The notes beneath the pieces are model-generated. The model worked only from the letters and a program-made list of their open reading frames with translations, searched no databases and had not been told where the DNA came from. DNA of 64,000 nucleotides from Rhodococcus opacus B4 (GTDB taxonomy: Bacteria > Actinomycetota > Actinomycetes > Mycobacteriales > Mycobacteriaceae): contig NC_012522.1 of the NCBI RefSeq assembly GCF_000010805.1, positions 1,984,001 to 2,048,000 on the forward strand. The letters run 5' to 3'. Both the position numbers and the translations under genes were made by a program. Position 1 is the stretch's first letter; every line of letters begins with the position of its first letter. This document shows positions 25,234-36,203 of the stretch, in pieces.

Positions 25234-26037
25234 GTGCGCATCGCAACCTGGAACGTGAACTCTGTTCGTGCCCGTACCGACCGGATCCTGGACTGGCTCC
25301 AGCGGTCCGACGTCGACGTGCTGGCGATACAGGAAACCAAGTGCAAGGACGAGCAGTTCCCGTACGAGCGGTTCCGCGAACTGGGGTACGAGGTCGCGCA
25401 CGTCGGCCTCAGTCAGTGGAACGGTGTCGCGATCGCGTCTCGCGTCGGCCTGGACGACGTGCAGATCGGCTTCGAGGGTCAGCCCGGGTTCCACAAGGAC
25501 CCGGAGGTCGCCCCCGCGCAGGAAGCCCGCGCCATCGGCGCCACCTGCAACGGCGTCCGTGTCTGGAGCCTGTACGTTCCCAACGGCCGTGAGCTCGCCG
25601 ATCCGCACTACACGTACAAGCTGGAGTGGCTGGCGAAGCTGCACACGGATGCGGTCGGATGGCTGGATCGGAATCCGGACGCGCAGATCGCGCTGGTCGG
25701 CGACTGGAACGTCGCGCCCACCGACGAGGACGTCTGGGATCCGGCGCTGTTCGAGGGCAAGACCCACACGTCCGTGCCCGAGCGCGAGGCCTTCCAGGCG
25801 TTCGTCGAATCGGGATTCGCCGACGTCGTCCGCCCGCACACCCCCGGCCCGGGTGTCTACACCTACTGGGACTACACCCAGCTGAGGTTCCCGAAGAAGC
25901 AGGGAATGCGCATCGACTTCGTACTCGGGTCGCCCGCCCTCGCCGGCCGTGTCGACAAGGCCGAGATCGACCGCAACGAACGCAAGGGCAAGGGCGCCAG
26001 CGATCACGCGCCGGTCATCGTCGACCTCGGCGACTGA
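25234..26037 (+). CDS. xthA: Exodeoxyribonuclease III / AP endonuclease
   Basis: A 267-residue DNA-repair nuclease that cleaves at abasic sites and trims 3' blocks. Catalytic motifs of the exonuclease-endonuclease-phosphatase fold are present: ATWNVNSVRAR, IQETKCKDEQ (metal Glu), LYVPNGR, LVGDWNVAP (Asp/Asn) and KGASDHAPVIVDL (Asp-His). Length matches the family. The GTG at 25234 gives MRIATWNVNS, the expected N-terminus, and is spaced for a leaderless mRNA. It is convergent with a small GNAT gene 3 bp downstream. Confidence 0.92.
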   Translation: MRIATWNVNSVRARTDRILDWLQRSDVDVLAIQETKCKDEQFPYERFRELGYEVAHVGLSQWNGVAIASRVGLDDVQIGFEGQPGFHKDPEVAPAQEARAIGATCNGVRVWSLYVPNGRELADPHYTYKLEWLAKLHTDAVGWLDRNPDAQIALVGDWNVAPTDEDVWDPALFEGKTHTSVPEREAFQAFVESGFADVVRPHTPGPGVYTYWDYTQLRFPKKQGMRIDFVLGSPALAGRVDKAEIDRNERKGKGASDHAPVIVDLGD

Positions 26038-26040
26038 GAC

Positions 26041-26412
26041 CTATTCCGCGACCAGAATGTCGAGATGCTCCGGGTTCAGCGCCACGTAGCGCCGGACGTA
26101 CGTGCAGATCGGACGCACCTTCCAGCCACGCCGGCGCGCTGAACCCAGCGCCTCGCCCACGAGGACCGCGGCGAGGCCGCGGCCGCCGAGGTCTTCCACG
26201 ATCACCGTGTGCATGAACGCGACCACCTCGCCGGGTTTGGCGGTGAACCCGGGAATGTCGTCCTCGTCGCGATAGCCGAGGATGCCGACCAGCTCGTCCC
26301 CCAGCCACAGATCGAATCGTTCGTGGGCAGGGTTGTCGAGCACGCGCATCTCAGCGGCCGTGATGCTCCCCGACGACTCGGAACCGTTCGACATGTGATC
26401 CATGCCACTCAT
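26041..26412 (-). CDS. Short GNAT (YjdJ/Acetyltransf_CG-type) acetyltransferase
   Basis: A 123-residue single-domain N-acetyltransferase-like protein of the small CG family. The core MHTVIVEDLGGRGLAAVLVG holds the acyl-CoA loop (GGRGLA), followed by GWKVRPICTYVRRYVALNPE, the usual C-terminal block. The N-terminal 20 residues are Ser/Gly-rich. The ribosome-binding site is weak; a later ATG near residue 22 (EMRVLDN) would still keep the domain intact. It is about 40-45 percent similar by eye to its neighbour at 26505-26888 and reads in the same direction, so the two look like a tandem duplication. Confidence 0.78.
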   Translation of the reverse strand: MSGMDHMSNGSESSGSITAAEMRVLDNPAHERFDLWLGDELVGILGYRDEDDIPGFTAKPGEVVAFMHTVIVEDLGGRGLAAVLVGEALGSARRRGWKVRPICTYVRRYVALNPEHLDILVAE

Positions 26413-26504
26413 GGAATCAGTTCACGAGGACCGTCGCGAGTGGAATCACCGGCCCCGGAACCGTTTCGTTGCCGACGGGTGGTCGATTCGTGTCCCGACC
26501 GCGG

Positions 26505-26888
26505 TCAGGCCTCCACCGGAGCCACGAGATCGCGGTACTCGGGGTGCCCCGCGAGGAAGCGCTGCACGTACGTGCATACGGGCCGGACCTTCCAGCCGTA
26601 CCCGCGGGCGAGGTCGAGGGAGCGCCCCACCATGAGTGCGGCGAGTCCGCGGTGACCGAAATCCTCCACGATCACCGTGTGCATGAACGAGACCACCGGG
26701 GCCTGACGCCCCCGGCCCCGCTGTCCCGGCGGCCGGGCCACGACTCCCACTCCCGCACCCGCGCCCGGCGGGGTGTCCGTGAGGGCGAAGTACCCGAGTA
26801 TCCCGACCAGGTCACCACTCAGCCGGAGTTCGAATCGGTTCTGATCGGCGTTGTCGATCACGTCCACGACCTGCGCGTCCGTCAGCAT
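26505..26888 (-). CDS. Short GNAT (Acetyltransf_CG-type) acetyltransferase, paralogue with Gly/Pro/Arg loop
   Basis: A 127-residue relative of the next gene. The shared core is FMHTVIVEDFGHRGLAALMV and YGWKVRPVCTYVQRFLAGHP. It differs by an insertion of about 20 residues rich in Gly, Pro and Arg (TPPGAGAGVGVVARPPGQRG) between the second and third strands. AGGAG sits six bases before the ATG at 26888. It is divergent from the thiC riboswitch. Such small GNATs are poorly characterised; substrate unknown. Confidence 0.8.
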   Translation of the reverse strand: MLTDAQVVDVIDNADQNRFELRLSGDLVGILGYFALTDTPPGAGAGVGVVARPPGQRGRGRQAPVVSFMHTVIVEDFGHRGLAALMVGRSLDLARGYGWKVRPVCTYVQRFLAGHPEYRDLVAPVEA

Positions 26889-27027
26889 GGCTATCTCCTG
26901 GGGATATGTGTCGTAATCGAAATGTGATGTTCATCACCCTTTATACCGATGCAGGGAACCGCTGTCCAAGTTTCCCCCGAATGTTCACTCACAGAGATCT
27001 CGGTTACAGTCTCCGGGACAACTACAC

Positions 27028-28769
<1,742 letters not shown>

Positions 28770-28779
28770 GGTCCCCTTC

Positions 28780-29625
28780 GTGAAGCTGCTGCCCCTGACC
28801 CCCGACGGCCAGACCCCCGTCCGCGTCCTCACCATCGCCGGCACCGATTCCGGCGGTGGCGCCGGAATCCAGGCGGACTCGCGGACGATGGCGCTGTGCG
28901 GCGTCCACGCATGCGTCGCGGTCGCCGCGGTGACGGTGCAGAACTCGGTGGGCGTCAGCGGTTTCCACGAGATTCCGCCGGAGACGGTGGCCGCGCAGGT
29001 GCGGTGCGTCGTCGACGACATCGGGGTCGGGGCAGCGAAGACGGGCATGCTGGCGTCGACGGCCATCATCGAGGCCGTCGCCGCCGTGTGCACCGAGGTC
29101 GGGATCGGCCGGGACCGGCCGGTCCCGCTGGTCGTCGACCCGGTGTGCGCGTCGATGCACGGCGATCCGCTCCTGCACGCCGAGGCGCTGGACGCCGTGC
29201 GCAACACGCTGATCCCGATCGCCACGGTGGTGACCCCGAACCTCGACGAGATCCGGCTGATCACCGGCATCGAGGTCGTGGACGACGCCACCGCGCGCCG
29301 GGCCGCGGAGGCGCTGCACGCCCTCGGGGCGCAGTGGTCGATCGTGAAGGGCGGGCATCTCCGGACGTCGGCGTCGAGCACCGACCTGCTGTTCGACGGC
29401 GACCGATTCCTCGAGTTCAGCAGCCCCCGCATCGACACCGGCAACGACCACGGCGGCGGCGACACCCTCGCGGCCGCCATCGCGAGCGCGCTCGCCCACG
29501 GGTGGTCCGTGCCCGATGCGGTGGCGTTCGGCAAGGAGTGGGTCACCAAGTGCCTGGAGGCGTCGTACGACCTGGGTGCCGGTCACGGCCCCGTCTCGCC
29601 CCTGTGGCGCCTGCGGCACCTGTGA
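28780..29625 (+). CDS. thiD: Hydroxymethylpyrimidine/phosphomethylpyrimidine kinase
   Basis: A 281-residue ribokinase-fold enzyme phosphorylating HMP and HMP-P. Diagnostic are VLTIAGTDSGGGAGIQADSR, KTGMLAS, VVDPVCASMHGD and the anion-hole region DHGGGDTLAAAIASALAHG. I chose the GTG at 28780: it lies 10 bp past the thiC stop and the domain starts about 13 residues later; the longer open frame runs within thiC. Its TGA is part of the palindrome at 29622-29661 that ends this operon. Confidence 0.92.
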   Translation: MKLLPLTPDGQTPVRVLTIAGTDSGGGAGIQADSRTMALCGVHACVAVAAVTVQNSVGVSGFHEIPPETVAAQVRCVVDDIGVGAAKTGMLASTAIIEAVAAVCTEVGIGRDRPVPLVVDPVCASMHGDPLLHAEALDAVRNTLIPIATVVTPNLDEIRLITGIEVVDDATARRAAEALHALGAQWSIVKGGHLRTSASSTDLLFDGDRFLEFSSPRIDTGNDHGGGDTLAAAIASALAHGWSVPDAVAFGKEWVTKCLEASYDLGAGHGPVSPLWRLRHL

Positions 29626-29661
29626 GTACTTCTTAACGTCCGGCGGTTAACCAGTACTCAC
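29622..29661. terminator. Palindromic bidirectional terminator, copy 2 of a repeated element
   Basis: An inverted repeat with arms 29622-29640 and 29643-29661; the outer nine bases GTGAGTACT / AGTACTCAC pair perfectly. Left and right arms supply the TGA stop codons of both convergent genes, thiD on the plus strand and the cyclase on the minus strand. It is clearly related to the element at 10166-10211 (shared GTGAGTACTTCT, GCGGTTAAC and AGTACTCACGGG). Likely a rho-independent terminator for both genes. Confidence 0.75.
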
Positions 29662-30512
29662 GGGTGGCGGAGCCGCAACCGCCAGATACCGAGGTCGGAG
29701 GGCACCCCGCTGGGGGCGGGGGCGAAGAAGGCGCGCCGCCACGGCTTGACCCCGACCCCCAGTTCGTCGAGGGTGCCCGGCTGCAGGCTCGACAGCGTGG
29801 CGGACGACGCCATCACGTTGCCGTCGCCGCCCAGTTCCATCATGCGGGCCGCGATGGTCACGTCGACGCCCAGCCAGTCGCTGCCGATCTGCCGGGGCAC
29901 ACCGGTGTGGATGCCGACGCGCATGCGGGGGCGGTAGCCGTCCACCTCGACCCCCGCGAGCGCTTCCTGCGCGGCGAAGACGGCGTCGATCGCGCGGTCC
30001 GGGCTGGAGAACACGGCCATCACACCGTCACCCAGCCGTTTCACCACGTGTCCGCCCCGATCGACGATGGGGGTCTCGACGGCTCGGGCGACGTCGCGCA
30101 GCAGGGCAAGCGTGGCGCCGTCACCGGCGGGCAGCGACCAACTGGAGAACCCGACGAGGTCGGTGAACACGATGGTCACCTCCTGCGTTCCCCGGCCGCG
30201 TCCGGCGCGCTCGAGCAGCGCCTGCCACACCTGCAGCGCGCCGAGGCTCATCTCGCGGGACGCGCCCGGCTGGTGGTCGAGGAAGCGGTCGGCGACGCGG
30301 GCGATGGCCCGGGCGCTCCCGGGACCCGCCGTGGACAGTGGGTCGCCGAACGCCGGATCGCCGGGGAGCGCGCGACGAACCCTCCGCAGCCCCTCGATCA
30401 GCTGCGGCTGCCGGTTCACCGATCCCACCCAGCCCAGCACCTTGTCGCCCCGTTTCGGTGTCTGCGCAGCGCCCGGCTCGGCACTGTTCTCTTCGGCCGG
30501 GTCGTCACTCAC
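29658..30512 (-). CDS. Class III adenylate/guanylate cyclase family protein
   Basis: A 284-residue soluble protein: an N-terminal helical region (LIEGLRRVRRALPGDPAFG) and a class III cyclase domain at about 105-260. Metal-binding Asp residues lie in VTIVFTDLVGFSSWS and LGDGVMAVFSS, and VKRLGD has the purine-selecting Lys. The ribose/transition-state motif, usually NxAAR, reads VDVTIAARMM: Arg is kept but the Asn is Thr, so activity may be reduced. The product is probably cAMP if active. The GTG at 30512 follows TACTCT by seven bases, consistent with a leaderless mRNA. The stop codon lies in the shared palindrome. Confidence 0.82.
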   Translation of the reverse strand: MSDDPAEENSAEPGAAQTPKRGDKVLGWVGSVNRQPQLIEGLRRVRRALPGDPAFGDPLSTAGPGSARAIARVADRFLDHQPGASREMSLGALQVWQALLERAGRGRGTQEVTIVFTDLVGFSSWSLPAGDGATLALLRDVARAVETPIVDRGGHVVKRLGDGVMAVFSSPDRAIDAVFAAQEALAGVEVDGYRPRMRVGIHTGVPRQIGSDWLGVDVTIAARMMELGGDGNVMASSATLSSLQPGTLDELGVGVKPWRRAFFAPAPSGVPSDLGIWRLRLRHP

Positions 30513-30519
30513 GAGAGTA

Positions 30520-30525
30520 AGAGTA
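30520..30525 (-). promoter_or_regulatory. -10 element TACTCT, leaderless start of the cyclase gene
   Basis: On the minus strand TACTCT is followed by seven bases (itself a near repeat, TACTCTC) and the GTG at 30512. The position fits a leaderless transcript; no ribosome-binding site is present. Confidence 0.45.
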
Positions 30526-30564
30526 ACTCAGCGTCACATGCACAACCCCGGGGTGAATCGGATA

Positions 30565-32019
30565 TCACTCGGAGGCCCGCGCCTTCTCCCGGTCCGCGCC
30601 GATGGGGACTCCGTTCGGCCCCGCGAGCGACTCCGCGTACACCCCGACGGCATACGCGACCGCGGCGGCGTTCTTGGCGAGCGCGGCCCGGTCCACGTTC
30701 TCGAGCGTATCGGTCGCGCTGTGATAGTTCTTGTCGTACACGGCGCCCGGGGTGCCGCCCCACTTCTGCGCCTGCTCGGGGGTCTTCGTCTCGTCGGCGC
30801 CGCTGAACACCCCACCTGAGGGAATACCGTGCTCGATGAACGGGCCGTAGTCGGAGCGGCCGTCGAAGTCCGTGCCATCCGCGGTGATGCCGTCGCCCTG
30901 GAGGAATTCGGTGAACGTGCGCTCGATGCCCGCGGAACCCTCGGGTCCGGGCCCCTCGCCGACGTTGTCGGAATTGTCGCCGTCGTAGGCGAGGTAGCCG
31001 GCGTTCTCGGAACCGAGCATGTCGAAGTTGAGATACAGCGCGATGTCGTTGCGCTGCTCCTCACTGAGGCTGTCGACGTACGCCTCCGATCCGAGCAGAC
31101 CCAATTCCTCGGCGCCCCAGAACGCGAAGCGCACGGCGTTGTCGACGTCGGGCGAACCGCCGAGTTGCACGGCCGTTTCGAGGGTCGCGGCGACGCCGGT
31201 GCCGTTGTCGTTGATGCCGGGGCCGTCGGGGACGCTGTCGAGGTGCGCGCCGACCATCACGACGTCCTCGGTCGAGCCGGTCTTCGTCTGCGCGATGACG
31301 TTGCGCGCGGTGCTCGACTCGGTGGTGGTGTCGAGTGTGAGGGTGACGTCGCCCCCCGCCTGCTCGAGCGCGGCGCCGTCCGCCTTGCTCACCCCGCCGG
31401 TGGGGACCTTGCCCGCGTCCGGGTCGCCGAGGGTGCCGCCGCTCATCGGCCCGTCCTCGTTGTTGACGACGATCACCCCTGCGGCCCCGCGCTCGGACGC
31501 CACCTGCTGCTTGGCCGCGAACGGGCACACCCCGCGGTTCACGAGGACGATCGCACCCGTCACGTCGAGGCCGTCGTAATCGGTGACCTCGCATCCCGGA
31601 CTGTCGTCCTTGGGGGCGGGCACCAGGCGGGCGGTGAGCCCCTGCGGACCGGTGGACGGCGAATACGACAGCGCACGGACGTCGAAGTCCCGGTCGCCGG
31701 ACCGCAGCGCCTCCGTGCGCACGTCGAACTTGTGGAACTCGAATTCCGGGGTCTGGACGTCGAAGCCCTTGTCTTCCAATATCTGTGCGACGTAGTCGAC
31801 GCTCGCGTCGTAGCCGGCCGTTCCGGCCGCGCGGTTGCCGTCGTTGCTCTCGGCGATGGTCTGCAGTTGCTCGAGGTGCCCCACCACACCACTCTCGGTG
31901 ACCGAGGCCGCGAGAGCGCTCGCATCGACCGGCGGCGAATCGGGTTCGCTCGTCGACGAGCACCCGGCCAGGACCATCGCACCGGCCACTCCGACTGTGA
32001 AAACTCCCCGTAGTCGCAT
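30565..32019 (-). CDS. M28-family aminopeptidase lipoprotein with PA domain (LpqL-like)
   Basis: A 484-residue exported zinc aminopeptidase. The lipobox MVLAGC places the acylated Cys at residue 20. A protease-associated (PA) domain (IVLVNRGVCPFAAKQQVASE, GVIVVNNEDG) is inserted before the peptidase core. Zinc ligands of clan MH are seen in VGAHLDSVPDGPGINDNGTG (His, Asp), FWGAEELGLLGS (Glu), LNFDMLGS (Asp) and NYHSATDTLENV (His). It should trim N-terminal residues from peptides at the cell surface. The ATG follows TAGGCT by six bases. From memory, LpqL (Rv0418) holds the same position next to thiG in M. tuberculosis. Confidence 0.9.
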   Translation of the reverse strand: MRLRGVFTVGVAGAMVLAGCSSTSEPDSPPVDASALAASVTESGVVGHLEQLQTIAESNDGNRAAGTAGYDASVDYVAQILEDKGFDVQTPEFEFHKFDVRTEALRSGDRDFDVRALSYSPSTGPQGLTARLVPAPKDDSPGCEVTDYDGLDVTGAIVLVNRGVCPFAAKQQVASERGAAGVIVVNNEDGPMSGGTLGDPDAGKVPTGGVSKADGAALEQAGGDVTLTLDTTTESSTARNVIAQTKTGSTEDVVMVGAHLDSVPDGPGINDNGTGVAATLETAVQLGGSPDVDNAVRFAFWGAEELGLLGSEAYVDSLSEEQRNDIALYLNFDMLGSENAGYLAYDGDNSDNVGEGPGPEGSAGIERTFTEFLQGDGITADGTDFDGRSDYGPFIEHGIPSGGVFSGADETKTPEQAQKWGGTPGAVYDKNYHSATDTLENVDRAALAKNAAAVAYAVGVYAESLAGPNGVPIGADREKARASE

Positions 32020-32025
32020 GTCGGG

Positions 32026-32031
32026 AGCCTA
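32026..32031 (-). promoter_or_regulatory. -10 element TAGGCT before the aminopeptidase gene
   Basis: TAGGCT on the minus strand is followed by six bases and the ATG at 32019, a leaderless arrangement. The promoter sits immediately behind the terminator hairpin of the upstream ABC operon. Confidence 0.5.
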
Positions 32032-32042
32032 ACGCAGAAGCA

Positions 32043-32083
32043 CCTGTGGGCCGGCGCGAATGGATTTCGCACCGGCCCACAGG
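32043..32083 (-). terminator. Long hairpin terminator after the ABC transporter operon
   Basis: Arms 32043-32060 and 32066-32083 pair over 18 positions with a single mismatch around a 5-base loop; the outer part CCTGTGGGCCGG / CCGGCCCACAGG is perfect. It lies 82 bp beyond the permease stop on the minus strand. It should insulate the aminopeptidase promoter from the ABC operon. Confidence 0.78.
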
Positions 32084-32164
32084 CTCCCGCCCCACCGTCG
32101 CCCTCAGCCAGGCCTCCCGACGATCACCTGGCGGAGGAGCAGGGCGAGAACACTGTATCGGGTG

Positions 32165-32959
32165 TCAGGCATCGCGCTTGTTGACGACCACCAGTCCGGC
32201 CCCGAAGATCACGAAGACGAACACCGCGAAGTACACGAGGCTGCCCCACGGGCCCCAGTGGAATTCGACCCCTTGCGGCGCCCCCAGGAAGTTGTTGGCG
32301 TTGAGGAACGGCAGGAACGGCATGATCTTCTGGCCGAACGAGCCGAACAGGTTGAACAGGCTCTCGATCAGCAGCGGCCACAGCAGCAGCAGGGCGATCG
32401 CGCCCGCCGACTGGCGCAGCAGGGTGCCGACTCCGACGGCGAGAACCACGCACAGGAACGCGTAGATCGGGACGCCGTAGATCGACCGCCATGCGTCCGC
32501 ACCGGTCAGTGTGAGGGCCGCTCCCGCCTCGTCGCCCGCCGTCGCCTTCGCGATGGCGTACGCACCGAACGTGAGGACGAACGTCAGCACGGCGCCGAAC
32601 GCGCCGATCAGGCCTGCCTTCGCGATCAGGACGGACGCCCGGTTCGGGATCGCCTGGAACGTGGTGCGGATGACGCCGAACCGGTATTCGCTGGTCACGG
32701 CGAGCGCGGCGAGGATCATCAGCACCAGCACGCCGAAACCGGACACACCGCCCACGGCGTCCGCCATCTGCGGCAGGAACGGATCGAAATCCGGTTGCTT
32801 ACCGTCCGCGATCTGGTTGTTGAAGGAGTTGATGCTGGCCTTCGCGCTCAGCCCGATGACCGCGGCGAGGCCGAGTCCCAGCACGATGATGATGACCGTG
32901 CACCACCACGGCGACCTCGTCGACGTGATCTTGATCCGTTCGGCGTTGAGAACAGCCAT
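32165..32959 (-). CDS. ABC transporter permease (ABC-2 type)
   Basis: A 264-residue membrane protein with six helices. It begins MAVLNAERIKITSTRSPWW, typical for ABC-2-type export permeases, with ALAVTSEYRFGVIRTTFQAI as the elbow and coupling region after helix 2. Two long helices near the C-terminus (LVYFAVFVFVIFGAGLVVVN) end in a basic tail. Its ATG overlaps the ATPase stop by one base (TAATG), so the pair is translationally coupled. The substrate is unknown; relatives export lipids, antibiotics or peptides. Confidence 0.88.
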   Translation of the reverse strand: MAVLNAERIKITSTRSPWWCTVIIIVLGLGLAAVIGLSAKASINSFNNQIADGKQPDFDPFLPQMADAVGGVSGFGVLVLMILAALAVTSEYRFGVIRTTFQAIPNRASVLIAKAGLIGAFGAVLTFVLTFGAYAIAKATAGDEAGAALTLTGADAWRSIYGVPIYAFLCVVLAVGVGTLLRQSAGAIALLLLWPLLIESLFNLFGSFGQKIMPFLPFLNANNFLGAPQGVEFHWGPWGSLVYFAVFVFVIFGAGLVVVNKRDA

Positions 32960-33900
32960 TACAGTGCACCCCTCATCACATCTTCGACGCCCTCTGCGTG
33001 GTACTGCACGTCGTCTCCGGTCAACTTCATGAAGGCGTCCTCCAGCGATCCGCGCTGAGATGCCAACTCGTGCAGGACGATGCCCTGCGAACCGGCGATC
33101 CCGCCGACGACGTCCGTCGACGAATCCACCACGACGAGCGCTTGCTGCCCTTCGGATCCGTCCTCGCGCACGGTGAGTCCGTTGGACGTGAGCGCGCTGC
33201 GCAGCGCGTCCAGCTGTGGGCTCCGCACGCGCACCGTCGATTCCGAGGACTTGCTGACGAACTCGGACACGGTGGTGTCGGCGATCAGCCGGCCGCGGCC
33301 GATGACCACCAGATGTTCTGCGGTGAGCGCCATCTCGGACAGCAGGTGGCTCGACACCAGCACGGTGCGGCCCTCGGCAGCGAGGCGCTGCATGAACTTC
33401 CGGATCCAGACGATGCCCTCCGGGTCGAGCCCGTTCACCGGCTCGTCGAACAGCAGCACCTTCGGGTCGCCGAGCAGCGTGGCGGCCAGGCCGAGGCGCT
33501 GGGACATGCCGAGCGAGAAACCGCCGGCCTTCTTCCCCGCCACCTCGGTGAGCCCGACGAGATGCAACACCTCGTCGACCCGGCTCTTCGGCAGCGAGTT
33601 GGACGCCGCCATCCACTGCAGATGGGCGCGGGCCGAGCGGTTGGGGTGCACCCACTTCGCGTCGAGCAGGGCCCCCACCGTCCGCAGCGGCTGCACCAGG
33701 TCGCTGTACGGCTTGCCGTCGATCAGCGCGCTGCCCGCCGTGGGGCGGTCCAGCCCGAGGATCATGCGCATCGTCGTCGATTTGCCTGCACCGTTCGGGC
33801 CGAGGAAGCCGGTGACCATACCCGGCTTCACGTTGAACGTCAGGTTGTCCACCGCCTTCGTCGCACCGAAGGTCTTTGTCAGTCCCCTCACTTCAATCAT
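32959..33900 (-). CDS. ABC transporter ATP-binding protein
   Basis: A 313-residue ATPase partner of the adjacent permease. Walker A GPNGAGKST near residue 35, signature FSLGMSQRLG, Walker B VLLFDEPVNGLDPEG and H-loop VLVSSHLLSEM are all intact. A C-terminal extension of about 90 residues (VRVRSPQLDALRSALTSNGL) is a DrrA/CcmA-type regulatory domain. The ATG is at 33900 without a strong ribosome-binding site. A terminator hairpin lies between this gene and the upstream thiG. Confidence 0.9.
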   Translation of the reverse strand: MIEVRGLTKTFGATKAVDNLTFNVKPGMVTGFLGPNGAGKSTTMRMILGLDRPTAGSALIDGKPYSDLVQPLRTVGALLDAKWVHPNRSARAHLQWMAASNSLPKSRVDEVLHLVGLTEVAGKKAGGFSLGMSQRLGLAATLLGDPKVLLFDEPVNGLDPEGIVWIRKFMQRLAAEGRTVLVSSHLLSEMALTAEHLVVIGRGRLIADTTVSEFVSKSSESTVRVRSPQLDALRSALTSNGLTVREDGSEGQQALVVVDSSTDVVGGIAGSQGIVLHELASQRGSLEDAFMKLTGDDVQYHAEGVEDVMRGAL

Positions 33901-33919
33901 GATGAGAAGGATGCCGGAA

Positions 33920-33947
33920 CCTGCGGCCGGCGCGCATCGGCCGCAGG
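33920..33947 (-). terminator. Perfect 10-bp hairpin after the thiO-thiS-thiG operon
   Basis: CCTGCGGCCG and CGGCCGCAGG form a perfect stem around an 8-base loop, 66 bp past the thiG stop on the minus strand and just before the ABC ATPase start. It probably ends the riboswitch-controlled thiamine transcript. Confidence 0.72.
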
Positions 33948-34013
33948 TCTACTCCCGACTCGTCCCCTGGTACCGGTCGGACCCCGAACCGGACCCCGAC
34001 GCGACCCCGAGAT

Positions 34014-34998
<985 letters not shown>

Positions 34999-35000
34999 CT

Positions 35001-36068
35001 CTACCTCGCTACTTTCTCGAAACGTCCGGGGTCGGCGGCTTTCGCCTCGACCAGTGCCGAGCCCTCCAACAATGCCACCGTCGCGTCGGCGGTCACCGGG
35101 GTGAGCAGGATGCCGTTGCGGCCGTGTCCCGTCGCGACCACGACCCGATCGGACACCCGGCCGATCAGCGGCAGGTTGTCCGGGGTCATCGGACGCAGAC
35201 CCGCCGCGGTCTCGCGCAGTTCGTACTCGCCGATGGCGGGCATCAGCGCCTCGGCATCCGCGATCAGGTCCCGCACACCGGCCACCGTGACCTGTGTGTC
35301 GTTGCCCGATTCGTACTGGGTGGCGCCGACGACGATGCCGTCGGCACGCGGCACCAGGTAGGCGGGCCTGCCGTGGACGCTGCCGCGGATGGTCCGGCCC
35401 GGCGCGGGAGTCACCCCGGGACGGGCCCGCAACCGCAGGATCTCGCCCTTCACCGGCCGCACCGGAAGTCCCGCCCACAGGGCCGGTGACGCGATGCCCG
35501 CGGTGACGACGATCTGGTCGGTGCCGAGCCCGTCGAGACTGCGCACGGCCTCACCGATCAGCTCCACCCCGGCGTCGACGGCGCACCGCTGCAACGCCTG
35601 CAGCAGCAGCCGGTTGTCGACGGCCAGTTCGTCGACGGCCAACAGTCCCAACCGGACTCCGCGACCCAGCATCGGCTCGAGGGCACGGACTTCGGCACGG
35701 TTGAGGATCTGCAGATCCCGCCCCTGCGCACCCACCCATTCGGCGATGGTCCGCAGGTCCTCGGCGTCGGCTCCGTCCAGTGCGACGGTGAGCGAACTCT
35801 CCGACGTGAACAGGTCGACGCCGGCTCCGGCCTCCAGTTCCTTCCCGAATTCGGGCCACCGGTCGAGCGACGCGCTCCCCAGTTCGAGGACGCTCTCCTC
35901 ACCGGGCCAGCCCTCCGACAGCGGGGCGAGCATGCCGCCCGCCACCCAGGACGCTCCCGAACCGATCGACGGGTCATACAGCTTCACCGACCAGCCGTTA
36001 CGGGCTGCGCGCCACGCAATGGACAGGCCGATCACTCCGCCTCCGACGACGGATACCGATCTCGCCAT
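35001..36068 (-). CDS. thiO: Glycine oxidase
   Basis: A 355-residue FAD enzyme oxidising glycine to the imine used by ThiG, the aerobic route. The FAD motif VVGGGVIGLSIAWRA is at the N-terminus, with GASWVAGGMLAP after it. The C-terminal block GLRPMTPDNLPLIG and TGHGRNGILLTPVTA is typical of ThiO. The ATG at 36068 has GGAG close upstream and directly follows the TPP riboswitch; the longer open frame is antisense to thiE. It is the first gene of thiO-thiS-thiG. Confidence 0.93.
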   Translation of the reverse strand: MARSVSVVGGGVIGLSIAWRAARNGWSVKLYDPSIGSGASWVAGGMLAPLSEGWPGEESVLELGSASLDRWPEFGKELEAGAGVDLFTSESSLTVALDGADAEDLRTIAEWVGAQGRDLQILNRAEVRALEPMLGRGVRLGLLAVDELAVDNRLLLQALQRCAVDAGVELIGEAVRSLDGLGTDQIVVTAGIASPALWAGLPVRPVKGEILRLRARPGVTPAPGRTIRGSVHGRPAYLVPRADGIVVGATQYESGNDTQVTVAGVRDLIADAEALMPAIGEYELRETAAGLRPMTPDNLPLIGRVSDRVVVATGHGRNGILLTPVTADATVALLEGSALVEAKAADPGRFEKVAR

Positions 36069-36082
36069 TGAACTCCACCTCA

Positions 36083-36168
36083 CTTCCTGCGCCGGCATGA
36101 TCCGGGTCAGGTATGACGGTCGGGCTCGGCGTGAGCCCCTCTCAGCCCCACGTTCCCCGGGACTCCCG
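36083..36168 (-). ncRNA. TPP riboswitch controlling thiO-thiS-thiG
   Basis: On the minus strand the leader of thiO reads through CCGGGGAACG, GGGGCTGAGAGGGG, CCCGACCGTCATACCTGA, and CCCGGATCATGCCGGCG, then CAGGAAG. These are the conserved TPP aptamer elements in order. A GGTGGAG ribosome-binding site follows about 10 bases later. It faces the divergent thiE gene, whose start is only about 36 bp from the aptamer's 5' end. Confidence 0.93.
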
Positions 36169-36191
36169 TGTTGCACTTTCACCGTAGAGGC

Positions 36192-36197
36192 TACCGT
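36192..36197 (+). promoter_or_regulatory. -10 element TACCGT, leaderless start of thiE
   Basis: TACCGT is followed by six bases and GTG at 36204, supporting that GTG as the thiE start. A possible -35, TTGCAC, lies at 36171-36176 with short spacing. The element sits between the riboswitch of the divergent operon and thiE, so thiE itself carries no aptamer. Confidence 0.45.
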
Positions 36198-36203
36198 CAT
36201 GCC

